Positions 9,184-17,668 of a stretch of 64,000 nucleotides of DNA are shown here, in pieces (within the stretch, counting starts at the first letter, position 1; every line of letters starts with the position of its first letter). Source of the DNA: Pseudomonas baetica (GTDB lineage: Bacteria > Pseudomonadota > Gammaproteobacteria > Pseudomonadales > Pseudomonadaceae); the NCBI RefSeq assembly GCF_019733355.1, contig NZ_JAIHLQ010000018.1, positions 62,001 to 126,000 on the forward strand, given 5' to 3'. The notes below the pieces were generated by a model. That model ran no database searches and had not been told where the DNA came from. It saw nothing but the letters and a program-made list of their open reading frames with translations. The position numbers and the translations under genes are program-made.

Positions 9184-10391
9184 TCAGCTCCCTGTACAGC
9201 GGAAAACAGCGGCAGGATCACCTGCGCGCACGTGCCGCGCCCGACACGCGAACGCAGCTGCAATTCTCCCTGATGCGCCCGGGCCACAGCCTTGACCACG
9301 GTCAGACCGAGGCCTGTGCCGGTAACTTTGGTGGTAAAAAACGGTTCGCCGAGGCGCTCCAGCACCGACGGCTCGATCCCGCTGCCGCTGTCGCTGATGC
9401 ACAACCGCAGCGTGTTATCGCGGGTGTAGCAATGCACTTTCAAGCGCACAACAGCGGCGCTGGCCTGGATCGCGTTTTCGATCAGATTCAAAAGGGCCCC
9501 GACCAGCGTGTCGCGATTGCACAGCAACTCGCCAACATGACTGTCGCACTGCCAGCGAATGGGCAAATCCTGCACATGGGTCAACGCGGCCGCTTGCAAC
9601 GATTGCATCAAGGCATTGGGCGTGAGGCGGTCAGTCAGCGGCAATTCACCGCGAGCGAACACCAGCATGTCGCGCACCTGATGCTCCAGCTCATGCAGAC
9701 GCTCTTTCAGACGCCCGGCAAAACGCTGCTGGGTGGCGACCGGCAGCTCCTGCTCGGTCAAATGGCTGGCATAGAGCAATGCAGCCGACAGCGGCGTGCG
9801 GATCTGGTGAGCCAGCGAGGCCACCATGCGCCCCAGCGATGACAAGCGCTCGTGGCGCGCCAGTTGATCCTGCAGGTGACGGGTTTCGGTCAGGTCGTTG
9901 AGCAGCACCAATTGCCCCGGCTCGGCATCCAGCGAGCGCGTGGCAATCGACAGGCGACGACCGTTTTTCAGAGAGATTTCGTGACCGTCGTCTTCACGCG
10001 GGGCGAAGCAACGCGCGATGACATGGCGCCACAGCTCGCCTTCCAGTGGCAAACCGAGCAACTCGATGGCCGCCGGGTTGGCTTCGACCACAATGCCGTG
10101 ACCATCGATCACGATGACGCCGCCGGGCAATAGATCCAGAAGGTTTTGCAGACGATTGGCCAGACGCTCTTTTTCCGCCAACTCCTGCATGCGCTGAGCG
10201 CTGACCACGGCCAGCTCACCCTTGAGCTCGGTGACCCGTGCTTCAAGCATGCTGTAGGAGTCAGTCAACTGACTGGACATCTGACTGAACAGCGCGAAGG
10301 CCTGCTCAAGACCCTGCCGGCTTGCCTGCTCTACGGAGGGCGGTTGCCCCTCGGGACTGGAGGCAGAAGACATCTGGGCGGCTTGGGGCAT
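9180..10391 (-). CDS. fleS: Sensor histidine kinase FleS
   Basis: A 403-residue cytoplasmic kinase with no membrane segment. A coiled coil (about 40-85) precedes a PAS domain (about 85-170) and a HisKA domain with His195 in SLAHQIRTPLSA. The HATPase domain follows, with N-box LLNLIENAIQAS and G-box GTGLGLTVVK. It is the partner of FleR. The gene has its own sigma-54 site upstream, which separates its expression from fleQ. Confidence 0.97.
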   Translation of the reverse strand: MPQAAQMSSASSPEGQPPSVEQASRQGLEQAFALFSQMSSQLTDSYSMLEARVTELKGELAVVSAQRMQELAEKERLANRLQNLLDLLPGGVIVIDGHGIVVEANPAAIELLGLPLEGELWRHVIARCFAPREDDGHEISLKNGRRLSIATRSLDAEPGQLVLLNDLTETRHLQDQLARHERLSSLGRMVASLAHQIRTPLSAALLYASHLTEQELPVATQQRFAGRLKERLHELEHQVRDMLVFARGELPLTDRLTPNALMQSLQAAALTHVQDLPIRWQCDSHVGELLCNRDTLVGALLNLIENAIQASAAVVRLKVHCYTRDNTLRLCISDSGSGIEPSVLERLGEPFFTTKVTGTGLGLTVVKAVARAHQGELQLRSRVGRGTCAQVILPLFSAVQGAE

Positions 10392-10444
10392 TGTGATCTC
10401 TCGCTTTGCTGACCGTCAGTGAAACGGAACGTTGCGAGGGATGT

Positions 10445-10460
10445 AGCAATACCCGTGCCT
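10445..10460 (-). promoter_or_regulatory. Sigma-54 promoter of fleSR
   Basis: The minus strand reads AGGCAC-GGGTA-TTGCT, one mismatch from the RpoN consensus with correct spacing. It lies 54 bases upstream of the fleS ATG and downstream of fleQ, consistent with the known FleQ-dependent control of fleSR. Confidence 0.8.
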
Positions 10461-10501
10461 AAAAAAAACTGCTTATAAATGAATAGGTTGAAAAACAGGC
10501 G

Positions 10502-11977
10502 TCAATCATCCGCCTGTTCGTCTCCATCGCGCCGGCTCATACCGTATTTGCGCATCTTTTCCACCAGCGTGGTACGCCGAATGCGCAGGCGCTCGGCAGC
10601 CCGCGCCACGATGCCATTGGCGTCGTCGAGCGCCTGCTGGATCAGGCCCTGCTCGAGACCACCGAGGTAGTCCTTCAGGTCCAGGCCTTCTGGGGGCAGC
10701 ATGGCGTTTGCGGTGAAGTCTGGCGTATGGCCGTTGATTGCCACGCGCTCTTCGAGATCGCTGCGCAAGCTGTCGACCATTTGCTCGTCTTCATCATCGA
10801 CGTAGCGGAATTTTTTCGGCAATTCGACCACACCAATCACCCCGTACGGATGCATGATCGCCATGCGCTCCACCAGGTTGGCCAGCTCACGGACGTTGCC
10901 CGGCCAGGCGTGACGGCACAGCGACATGATCGCCGCCGAGTTGAAACGGATCGAACCGCGCTTTTCGTGCTCCATGCGCGATATCAGTTCGTTCATCAGC
11001 AGCGGAATGTCTTCGACACGCTCGCGCAACGGCGCCATCTCGATCGGGAATACGTTCAGGCGATAGTAGAGGTCTTCGCGGAAGGTACCGATCTCGATCA
11101 TGCTTTCGAGGTTCTTGTGGGTCGCGGCGATGATGCGCACGTCAACGCTCTGGGTCTTGTTGCTGCCCACGCGCTCAAACGTACGCTCTTGCAACACGCG
11201 CAGCAGCTTGACCTGCATCGGCAGCGGCATGTCGCCGATTTCGTCGAGGAACAACGTACCGCCATTGGCCAGCTCGAAACGGCCGGCACGGCTGGTGATG
11301 GCACCTGTGAAGGCGCCCTTCTCGTGACCGAACAGTTCGCTTTCCAGCAACTCTGCCGGGATCGCCCCGCAGTTGACCGGTACGAACGGCGCGTCGCGAC
11401 GCTTGGAATGGTAATGCAGGTTACGCGCTACCACCTCCTTGCCGGTGCCGGACTCGCCGAGGATCAGCACGCTGGCGTCGGTGTCGGCCACTTGCTGCAT
11501 CATCTGACGCACGTGCTGGATCGCACGGCTGGTGCCGACGAGACTGCGGAACAGATTGGGTTCTCGATGACGACCGCGCTCGCGGGCCTGGTCATACATT
11601 TCGCGATAGACCTGGGCGCGGTGCAGCGAGTCAAGCAACTTGCTGTAGCTCGGCGGCATTTCGAGGGTCGAAAGCACGCGGCGACGCTGGTCTTCAGGCA
11701 AGTCGACGGAAGAATTATCGCCCATCAGCAAAACCGGAAGGAACTCATCCCAAGTTGCGAGTGTCTTTAGCAAGCCAAAAAGCGCACCAGGAGCATTGAC
11801 CGTCCCGATCAGTACGCAAATGACCTCACGACTAGACGACAAAGAGCCGACCGCCTGCTGCCAGTCATGGCTGCCGCAGGGTAAATTTTCTTCGCCGAGA
11901 AAATTCAAGATCACCGCCAGGTCGCGGCGGCGAACGCTATCGTCATCAATCAGCAGAATTTTGGTTTCACGCCACAT
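10502..11977 (-). CDS. fleQ: Flagellar master regulator FleQ
   Basis: A 491-residue enhancer-binding protein. The N-terminal FleQ domain resembles a receiver but has lost the acceptor aspartate (VICVLIGTVNAPG where the Asp would sit). The AAA+ domain has Walker A GESGTGKE at 174-181, the sigma-54 loop EKGAFTGA and Walker B GGTLFLDEIGDMP. A Fis-type helix-turn-helix lies near the end (VARAAERLRIRRTTLVEKM). FleQ heads the flagellar cascade with RpoN and also controls exopolysaccharide genes in response to c-di-GMP. It is transcribed alone. Confidence 0.98.
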   Translation of the reverse strand: MWRETKILLIDDDSVRRRDLAVILNFLGEENLPCGSHDWQQAVGSLSSSREVICVLIGTVNAPGALFGLLKTLATWDEFLPVLLMGDNSSVDLPEDQRRRVLSTLEMPPSYSKLLDSLHRAQVYREMYDQARERGRHREPNLFRSLVGTSRAIQHVRQMMQQVADTDASVLILGESGTGKEVVARNLHYHSKRRDAPFVPVNCGAIPAELLESELFGHEKGAFTGAITSRAGRFELANGGTLFLDEIGDMPLPMQVKLLRVLQERTFERVGSNKTQSVDVRIIAATHKNLESMIEIGTFREDLYYRLNVFPIEMAPLRERVEDIPLLMNELISRMEHEKRGSIRFNSAAIMSLCRHAWPGNVRELANLVERMAIMHPYGVIGVVELPKKFRYVDDEDEQMVDSLRSDLEERVAINGHTPDFTANAMLPPEGLDLKDYLGGLEQGLIQQALDDANGIVARAAERLRIRRTTLVEKMRKYGMSRRDGDEQADD

Positions 11978-12149
11978 GCAATAGCAACTTCCCTAGTCAA
12001 CTCAATGCCCAAAATAAGGGGCAAGCGAGACGCTTGCAGGACACCATGTGCCTGTAGACGCCTGAAATCTGAAAACAGCCACTAGTTAAGTCAAAAAACC
12101 GTGCACAGTCAAATTTATGGCGCACATGTTTGGATTAACCGGGGATTAA

Positions 12150-12446
12150 TTAACCAAACAGATGGTAAACCTTTGCTGCGTTTTGCGCTTGGGTGATCTG
12201 CGACATCTCTTCGACAATCGCCTTACGCTCTCCCGTCGCCGCTTCCAGTAACTGCTTGTAAACCCCTAGCAACTCTTCAAGGTTGTCGCGCAACGCCACC
12301 TCGTCCACCGAAGCTTCACTCAAGACGTCTTCCATGCAGGAACGGCAGGCCAGATCCAGCTCGCCAATAGCTTCCCAGTTACGCTCGGCCAGAGCACCGG
12401 ACAGAGCCTCGCGGGTTTCTTCGATTCGCTGCAATACAAGACTCAT
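12150..12446 (-). CDS. fliT: FliT-like flagellar chaperone (FleP/FliS-prime type)
   Basis: A 98-residue helical protein located directly after fliS. The start MSLVLQRIEETREAL is chosen because TAAGGAG lies eight bases upstream and itself contains the fliS stop codon; a longer in-frame start exists but would lie within fliS. Position and size match P. aeruginosa PA1096 (fleP), usually described as FliT-like. FliT-type proteins chaperone the cap protein FliD. The exact function is inferred from position. Confidence 0.8.
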   Translation of the reverse strand: MSLVLQRIEETREALSGALAERNWEAIGELDLACRSCMEDVLSEASVDEVALRDNLEELLGVYKQLLEAATGERKAIVEEMSQITQAQNAAKVYHLFG

Positions 12447-12456
12447 GGTGATCTCC

Positions 12457-12852
12457 TTAAAACTGTGGAGCCGGCGTGCCGATGGCATCCCAGCCGTCCT
12501 TGACCGTGCGCAACAGGTCAGCGACTTCGTCGAGGATCTTTGCGTCGGTCTTGGCGTTGGCTTCAGTCAGACGCTTCATCATGTATTCGTAAAGATTGGC
12601 CAACTCGCCAACCTGCTCCGACTGATTGTCCAGATCAAGCCCCTCGAGCAGACCACCAATGATGCCGATGGCCTTGCCAATCAGAACACCTTTGTTCGGG
12701 ATGTCCTTGCGCTCCATAGCGCCTTTGGCTTGGGCAATACGATCAAGACCACCTTCCATCAGCATCTGGACCAGACGGTGCGGACTGGCTTCGGAAGTCT
12801 GCGCCTGGGCGCCAATCTTCTGGTATTGGCGAAGGGCTAACATCGGATTCAT
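12457..12852 (-). CDS. fliS: Flagellin export chaperone FliS
   Basis: A 131-residue four-helix chaperone that binds the C-terminal helix of flagellin in the cytoplasm. The start MNPMLALRQYQKIGAQAQT and the segment SPHRLVQMLMEGGLDRIAQA are typical of FliS. It lies between fliD and the fliT-like gene, but a terminator hairpin separates it from fliD, so read-through or an own promoter in 12853-12930 is needed. Confidence 0.97.
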   Translation of the reverse strand: MNPMLALRQYQKIGAQAQTSEASPHRLVQMLMEGGLDRIAQAKGAMERKDIPNKGVLIGKAIGIIGGLLEGLDLDNQSEQVGELANLYEYMMKRLTEANAKTDAKILDEVADLLRTVKDGWDAIGTPAPQF

Positions 12853-12930
12853 GTTCTACCTCATCAAATTTCTATGGTACGCATATCAAGGGTATCGACG
12901 ATGCGTCAAAAAACTTTAGATTCAAATGCA

Positions 12931-12967
12931 AAAAGCCCGGAGCGTGAAAAAACGCTGCCGGGCTTTT
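12931..12967 (-). terminator. Intrinsic terminator after fliD
   Basis: A strong hairpin, AAAAGCCCGG-AGCG paired with CGCT-G-CCGGGCTTTT, flanked by T runs. It stands 13 bases after the fliD stop and before fliS. On the minus strand the stem is followed by TTTTTGC. Confidence 0.85.
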
Positions 12968-12980
12968 GGCGTTTCAGACG

Positions 12981-14408
12981 TTAGCCTTTCTGCTGAGCGG
13001 TCAACGCCTCGAACATCGAAGTGATGTTGCTGGCGGTGGCCTTCAGTTTGCCGACCAAGGTGTCCATGTCGTTGTACTTTTTGGTCAGTACATCGGTCAG
13101 GGTTGCGATGCGACGATCGAGTGCTTCCTGATCATTGCTCAGACGTCTCTTGGTTGCATCCAGCGCCTTGCTGCGCGCATCGAGAATAGAGTCCTGAATC
13201 TTGCCATTGACTGTCTTGGATTCAGTGAACGGCTTGATCGCATTATTCATGCGCTCCAGCAGCCCGCCGGTGCCGGTGAACAGGGTCTGCACTTCGCCAC
13301 CGAGCTTCTTGTCGTTCATCGCGGCAGTGAACTTGGTGCTATCGAAGTTCAACGCACCGGTCTTCTGATCGGTGGTAATCCCCAATTGCGAAAGCACAGT
13401 CAACTTATCGCCGGAGCCCGTCTGGGACAAAGGTTCACGCAGGGCATTAAGAATCGACCGCGGCAGCGGGTCACCAGTCAGAGCCGCTGCAACGGTGAGC
13501 TTGCCGTCATCATCCAGCGACGGTTTGGTCAGCGAAGTCACTGCGTTGGCAACAGCGTTGTAGGCATCGACAAATTTCTGGATCGACGCCTTCAGCCCAT
13601 CGTTGTTGGAGGCAACAGTGACCGTCGACTTACCGATTGCCGCCAGGTTCAGGGTCAGCCCGGAAATCGCGGTATCGTTGGTATTGGAACTGCTGGTGAT
13701 TTTCAGACCATCGACGGTGAATTCCGCGTCCTGGGCCAGATCACCGATGGCACCCGACGATGAAGCGGTCGGGGTGGCATCCATTTTCGTTGTACCGTCG
13801 ATCTCGAGACCGGCAATACCACTGGCAGAAATGTCGGAACCTACGCCCGTCGTGGTAGAGCCAAGCACCAGTCGAGACCCGAAGCTGTCGGTCACGATGT
13901 TGGCACTCAAACCCTTGGATTGATATTGGGTGTTGATCGAGTCACGTACCGATTGCAGGGTTGCTCCCGCCGCGACGGTCACAGGATAGCTTTTGCCATT
14001 CTGGGTGATGGTCAGAGTGCCGGTAGGTATCGAACTGGTATTACCACCAGGAAACGCCGCAGAAGCGACCTTCGAAGACGTAGCGAGCTTTGTGACATCC
14101 AAAACATAATTGCCGGAAACGGCATAGTTGCTCGAGGTGGCAGACAGCACTTTTGTGTCGGAGGACGTTGCCGCAAAACCGGTGAACTGCGGGCTGGTGG
14201 TGCTGCCCAGATCAGTCAGGGTTTTCTGGAACGTCGCCAGCAGCGACTTCAAAGTACCAATACCGGAAATGCTCGCCGTGTTGGTGGCGGTTCCACGGTC
14301 GATCTGACCTTGCTTGGCCGCTTTGTCAGCGTTCACCAAGGCTTTGACGATAGCACCGGTATCAAGGCCTGAGCCTAAACCCGTGCCCGGTAGAATTGGA
14401 CTTGCCAT
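12981..14408 (-). CDS. fliD: Flagellar filament cap protein FliD (HAP2)
   Basis: A 475-residue cap protein. The conserved N-terminus contains MASPILPGTGLGSGLDTGAI and the C-terminal heptad region (IATLTDVLTKKYNDMDTLVG) is typical of FliD_C. The middle is Ser/Thr-rich and variable. It caps the filament and guides flagellin folding; in P. aeruginosa it also mediates mucin binding. A degenerate sigma-54-like stretch (TGGCAC-N5-TTGT) lies near 14471-14486 upstream, but the -12 GC is not kept. Confidence 0.97.
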   Translation of the reverse strand: MASPILPGTGLGSGLDTGAIVKALVNADKAAKQGQIDRGTATNTASISGIGTLKSLLATFQKTLTDLGSTTSPQFTGFAATSSDTKVLSATSSNYAVSGNYVLDVTKLATSSKVASAAFPGGNTSSIPTGTLTITQNGKSYPVTVAAGATLQSVRDSINTQYQSKGLSANIVTDSFGSRLVLGSTTTGVGSDISASGIAGLEIDGTTKMDATPTASSSGAIGDLAQDAEFTVDGLKITSSSNTNDTAISGLTLNLAAIGKSTVTVASNNDGLKASIQKFVDAYNAVANAVTSLTKPSLDDDGKLTVAAALTGDPLPRSILNALREPLSQTGSGDKLTVLSQLGITTDQKTGALNFDSTKFTAAMNDKKLGGEVQTLFTGTGGLLERMNNAIKPFTESKTVNGKIQDSILDARSKALDATKRRLSNDQEALDRRIATLTDVLTKKYNDMDTLVGKLKATASNITSMFEALTAQQKG

Positions 14409-14490
14409 GTGGAACTCCCTTCAGTGTGTCGCCGGTCTTTTGACCACTACAACGCCCAAAAGAACATAGCAACAAAATTCGTGCCAGCTG

Positions 14491-14856
14491 TCAGACTTTA
14501 GCGCTGAACAACAGGCTGCTTGCATCATTCAAACTGTTTGCCAGTTTCAGCACTTCTTCGTTGGGGATCTGGCGGATCACCTCACCGGATTCGCTGGCAA
14601 TCACTTTGACCACTACTTTGCCTGAAGGCTCATCAATCGAAAACTCCAGGTTGCGCTTGACCGACTGCACAAACTTCTCGATCTCCTGAACAGCCATCTT
14701 CAGTTTTTCCGGATCGGTCTTATCGTTTTTACTTTCTTCCTTGACAGCAGCTACCGGAGCAACCACAGGGCGAGGCTTTTCTGCAGGCTTTTCGGCAACC
14801 GTCGTCGCCTGCTTGGCCGCAGGATAAGACAAGTTCAGCTTGGCGCTCATATCCAT
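14491..14856 (-). CDS. flaG: FlaG family protein
   Basis: A 121-residue protein whose C-terminal half is a FlaG domain (SVKRNLEFSIDEPSGKVVVK, then IRQIPNEEVLKLANSL). The N-terminal half is rich in Ala, Pro, Lys and Glu and probably unfolded. FlaG proteins affect filament length in several bacteria. The start MDMSAKLNL is preferred because AGAGG lies eight bases upstream; in-frame starts two and three codons earlier are too close to that site. It lies between fliC and fliD, the usual Pseudomonas order. Confidence 0.9.
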   Translation of the reverse strand: MDMSAKLNLSYPAAKQATTVAEKPAEKPRPVVAPVAAVKEESKNDKTDPEKLKMAVQEIEKFVQSVKRNLEFSIDEPSGKVVVKVIASESGEVIRQIPNEEVLKLANSLNDASSLLFSAKV

Positions 14857-14879
14857 GTCCATCACCTCTTAAAAAATTA

Positions 14880-14908
14880 AAAAGCGAGAGAGCGCGACAA
14901 GCGCACTC
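14880..14908 (-). terminator. Imperfect terminator after fliC
   Basis: An eight-base stem with one mismatch (GAGTGCGC and GCGCTCTC, loop of five) is followed on the minus strand by TCGCTTTTTAATTTTTT. It lies about 25 bases after the fliC stop and before flaG. It may be leaky, giving much fliC message and some read-through into flaG. Confidence 0.6.
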
Positions 14909-14930
14909 CCCCGCCAAAACTCATCAGCTA

Positions 14931-15782
14931 TTACTGAAGCAGTTTCAGTACAGCGGATGGCAGTTGGTTGGCCTGGGCCAGAACTGCGGTGGAAGCTTGT
15001 TGCAGAGTCTGTTGCTTGGTCAGCTGTGCAGTTTCAGCAGCGAAGTCGGTATCTTGTACGCGACCCAGTGCAGCACTGGCGTTTTCGTTGATGTTCTGCA
15101 GGTTGGAGATGGTGCTGGTCAGACGGTTCTGGGCAGCACCCAGGTCTGCACGGCTGGAGTTGATCTTGGCCAGAGCGGCGTCGATTTTGGTCAGCGCGTT
15201 GTTCATCGAAGCTTCAGCGGTAGCGGAGTCGTTACCGGTGATTTGTACGGTAGCCGAGTCAACCGACAGGGTAGCTGCGTCGAAGCCGCTGTCCAGGGTC
15301 AGGGTGATCTGGTTGGTAGCGCCAGTGTTGGAACCCACCTGGAAGGTCATGGTGCCAGCGGTGCCGTCGATCAGGTTCTTACCGTTCAAGTTGGTCGACT
15401 TGGCGATACGGGTCAGTTCGTCGGACATCGAAGCGAACTCTTTGTTCAGAGCAGCGCGGTCAGCGGTGCCGTTCGAGTCGTTTCGGGATTGAACAGCCAG
15501 TTCACGCATACGCTGCAGAATGTTGGTCGATTCTTGCATCGCGCCTTCAGCGGTCTGAGCGATCGAGATACCGTCGTTGGCGTTTTTGATCGCCATGGTC
15601 TGACCACGGATCTGCGAAGTCATACGGGTAGCGATTTGCAGGCCGGCGGCGTCGTCTTTAGCGCTGTTGATTTTCAGGCCGGAGGACAGACGGGTCATCG
15701 AAGTCGACAGAGCGTCGGAAGCACGGTTCAGGTTTTTCTGAACGTTCAACGATGTGACGTTAGTGTTTACTGTTAAAGCCAT
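14931..15782 (-). CDS. fliC: Flagellin FliC (short form)
   Basis: A 283-residue flagellin. The N-terminal D0/D1 region (MALTVNTNVTSLNVQKNLNR and LSSGLKINSAKDDAAGLQIA) and the C-terminal D0 (QQASTAVLAQANQLPSAVLK) are classical. Only about 80 residues lie between the conserved ends, so the surface-exposed domain is small, as in P. syringae and many P. fluorescens. This part is rich in Ser and Thr, the likely targets of the glycosylation genes that follow. A sigma-28 promoter stands upstream. Confidence 0.98.
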   Translation of the reverse strand: MALTVNTNVTSLNVQKNLNRASDALSTSMTRLSSGLKINSAKDDAAGLQIATRMTSQIRGQTMAIKNANDGISIAQTAEGAMQESTNILQRMRELAVQSRNDSNGTADRAALNKEFASMSDELTRIAKSTNLNGKNLIDGTAGTMTFQVGSNTGATNQITLTLDSGFDAATLSVDSATVQITGNDSATAEASMNNALTKIDAALAKINSSRADLGAAQNRLTSTISNLQNINENASAALGRVQDTDFAAETAQLTKQQTLQQASTAVLAQANQLPSAVLKLLQ

Positions 15783-15862
15783 GACGAATTCCTCGTTGGT
15801 TGGGTACTGCGGCTTCCGGCCCTGGCAACCGCCGGGTATGGCCTAGAGAACCTTCGTAATAG

Positions 15863-15889
15863 TTATCGTCGGGATTGCAACTTGCTTTA
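15863..15889 (-). promoter_or_regulatory. FliA (sigma-28) promoter of fliC
   Basis: The minus strand reads TAAA-N15-GACGATAA, one base from the consensus TAAA-N15-GCCGATAA with exact spacing. It predicts an untranslated leader of roughly 70 bases before the fliC ATG. Confidence 0.9.
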
Positions 15890-16036
15890 GGGGATTTTCG
15901 AAAAAATTTGCCATCAGTCGGCCATCCCTCGTAAATCAAGGGGTTGGCGAGCGCCTGCAAACGAAAAAATGGCGTCAGGAATACGCCGACCACTGAAGAA
16001 CGAGAACTCGTCACGACCGGCACACAGGGGAGTTGT

Positions 16037-16300
16037 TTAAAAGGACAGACTATCGGCGATCAACTGAACGAGTTCGTATTCAAGATAATCGGCCAGCGCC
16101 AACCAGTTTTGCGCTTCCTGACACTCAAGCATCAGGCCAAGGATTTGCAGCCACTGCTGCTGACTTTGCCCTGATGCCATATCGAAGCAAGGCTGCAATG
16201 TGCCAGCCAGATCAATCATCGCCAACCCTGCCTCCACATCACGACCAAGACGAAACATCGCCGCGCACTGCTGCGCCTGAGTGATAAACGCTTGCGTCAT
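16037..16300 (-). CDS. Small helical protein of the flagellin glycosylation island, unknown function
   Basis: An 87-residue, mostly helical protein (MTQAFITQAQQCAAMFRLGR start). Its ATG overlaps the stop of the upstream Maf-type gene (ATGA), so it is translationally coupled to it. No domain was recognised. A longer frame exists but would lie inside the preceding gene. The tight coupling suggests a helper of the Maf protein or of flagellin modification; this is inference from position only. Confidence 0.75.
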   Translation of the reverse strand: MTQAFITQAQQCAAMFRLGRDVEAGLAMIDLAGTLQPCFDMASGQSQQQWLQILGLMLECQEAQNWLALADYLEYELVQLIADSLSF

Positions 16301-17589
16301 ACCGCCCACTCCGAATGAAACGCCGTCCCGGCGATCATCGCCCCTGCCCGACTGGTGTTGTAGAAACGCACTTGCGGATGCCCGGCGATGAAGCGCTCCA
16401 GCTCGCACAGATAGCTGCGAAAGTTGAGCTGCGTTTTGATTCGCTGCCCGTGACCATCGAGCACCCAGTGTTTGGCTGCGACCCGTTGCGGCCCCAGATC
16501 ACCGTCGCTCCAGCCGGCATGAGTCTTGTCGCCAGGAAAGGCAAAGTCGGCGCCGAACAATGTGATCTGTGCAGCGCCCATCTTCACCGCCAGATCCACA
16601 GCAGGATGGATCACACTGCCACCGACATACAGTTCGCCGCGTGGCATTTGCTGACGAATCACTTGATAGATCGGACTGGCCGAATAAGCGGCGTAGCGCG
16701 GCCCTTGCCAGTCCTTGAGCACCTGTGGTTCGACCATAGGCATGTAAACCAGCGTTATTGATGCACTGTCCATCGGCGGCAGATGCCGAGCCGAAATGCG
16801 CTGATCGATGGTGACCACAATGTCAGGACGAATGCCGTGCTGCAGCAATGGGCGATACGCCGTATCGACACAAATGAACAACGGCCGCTCGGCTTGCGCG
16901 CGAATGGCTCGCAGGCGCTCGAAGTGCAGTTCAAGACTCGGCCCGGTGGCGATCACGAACACATCGCGCCCAACGTGCGATCCAAACAACTCAGCCACAT
17001 CACCATCGCCTTCCAGCAACGCCTTGCTGGCTTGTAGGCGCTCGACGATTTCCGGCGACTGCGGATCGAACTCACGATTATTGAAAGCCAGATGGGTTTC
17101 GCTGATCAGCCGATCACGGATTTTGGCGCTGTAGTCATCGGCCAATACCAACTCCGATGGCAACGCGAAAAACGGCAGACATATCTCGGCAAGATCACCG
17201 GCGTAATGCAATTCAACGCGCGAATCATTGAGCCACGGTTGTTGGTCGAGCAACTGTAGAACCAGCGCAAATACGGCGCCGTTGAGAATGTGTACGTGCA
17301 ATTGCTTGAGTTGCGCACGCTTCAACAACTCCAATTGCAGATCACCCAAACCGGCGCCATAAACGTGCAGCACCCGACTCTCACTCGCCAGGCTCGCGGC
17401 CTGGACTTGCGCCTCACGCGCACGGTCATGGCGACTGGTCAGTTGAATGCCGTTGATACTCAACGTCGAACCCAACCCCTCCACCAGATCAGCTTGCAGC
17501 GATGACGGATCTTGCGCCCTCAGACGGGCTGCCACCAAAGGCCAGCGGCGCTGGATGACGTCGGCATTCGACTGAAAGAACTCGCTCAT
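16297..17589 (-). CDS. Maf-type motility accessory glycosyltransferase (DUF115/MAF_flag10)
   Basis: A 430-residue protein with the DUF115 core seen in motility-associated factors that transfer nonulosonic acids to flagellin. The motif DVFVIATGPSLELHFERL (central third) and the following FICVDTAYRPLLQHGIRPD and VTIDQR segments are typical. The start MSEFFQSNADVIQRRW is chosen because the longer frame runs into a terminator. With a complete pseudaminic acid pathway next door, it is the likely O-transferase of that sugar onto FliC. The family call is good; the substrate is inferred. Confidence 0.85.
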   Translation of the reverse strand: MSEFFQSNADVIQRRWPLVAARLRAQDPSSLQADLVEGLGSTLSINGIQLTSRHDRAREAQVQAASLASESRVLHVYGAGLGDLQLELLKRAQLKQLHVHILNGAVFALVLQLLDQQPWLNDSRVELHYAGDLAEICLPFFALPSELVLADDYSAKIRDRLISETHLAFNNREFDPQSPEIVERLQASKALLEGDGDVAELFGSHVGRDVFVIATGPSLELHFERLRAIRAQAERPLFICVDTAYRPLLQHGIRPDIVVTIDQRISARHLPPMDSASITLVYMPMVEPQVLKDWQGPRYAAYSASPIYQVIRQQMPRGELYVGGSVIHPAVDLAVKMGAAQITLFGADFAFPGDKTHAGWSDGDLGPQRVAAKHWVLDGHGQRIKTQLNFRSYLCELERFIAGHPQVRFYNTSRAGAMIAGTAFHSEWAV

Positions 17590-17611
17590 GGCGCCTCGTG
17601 AACATTCGGGC

Positions 17612-17652
17612 AAAAAAATAGCGCTCAAGGTTACACCTTGAGCGCTATTTTT
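17612..17652 (-). terminator. Intrinsic terminator after ketoacyl-ACP synthase gene
   Basis: A perfect stem of at least 15 pairs (AAAATAGCGCTCAAGG and its complement, loop TTACA) is followed by a T run on the minus strand. It lies 16 bases after the stop of the gene at 17669-18595. Stem and A/T flanks are symmetrical, so it may work in both directions. Confidence 0.88.
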
Positions 17653-17668
17653 GGCTGCGCTTTATTGA

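Noticed and set aside
14465..14490. Possible sigma-54 promoter of fliD (TGGCAC-N5-TTGT)
   Set aside because: The -12 GC is missing; the only GC is three bases off. Kept only as a note in the fliD entry.
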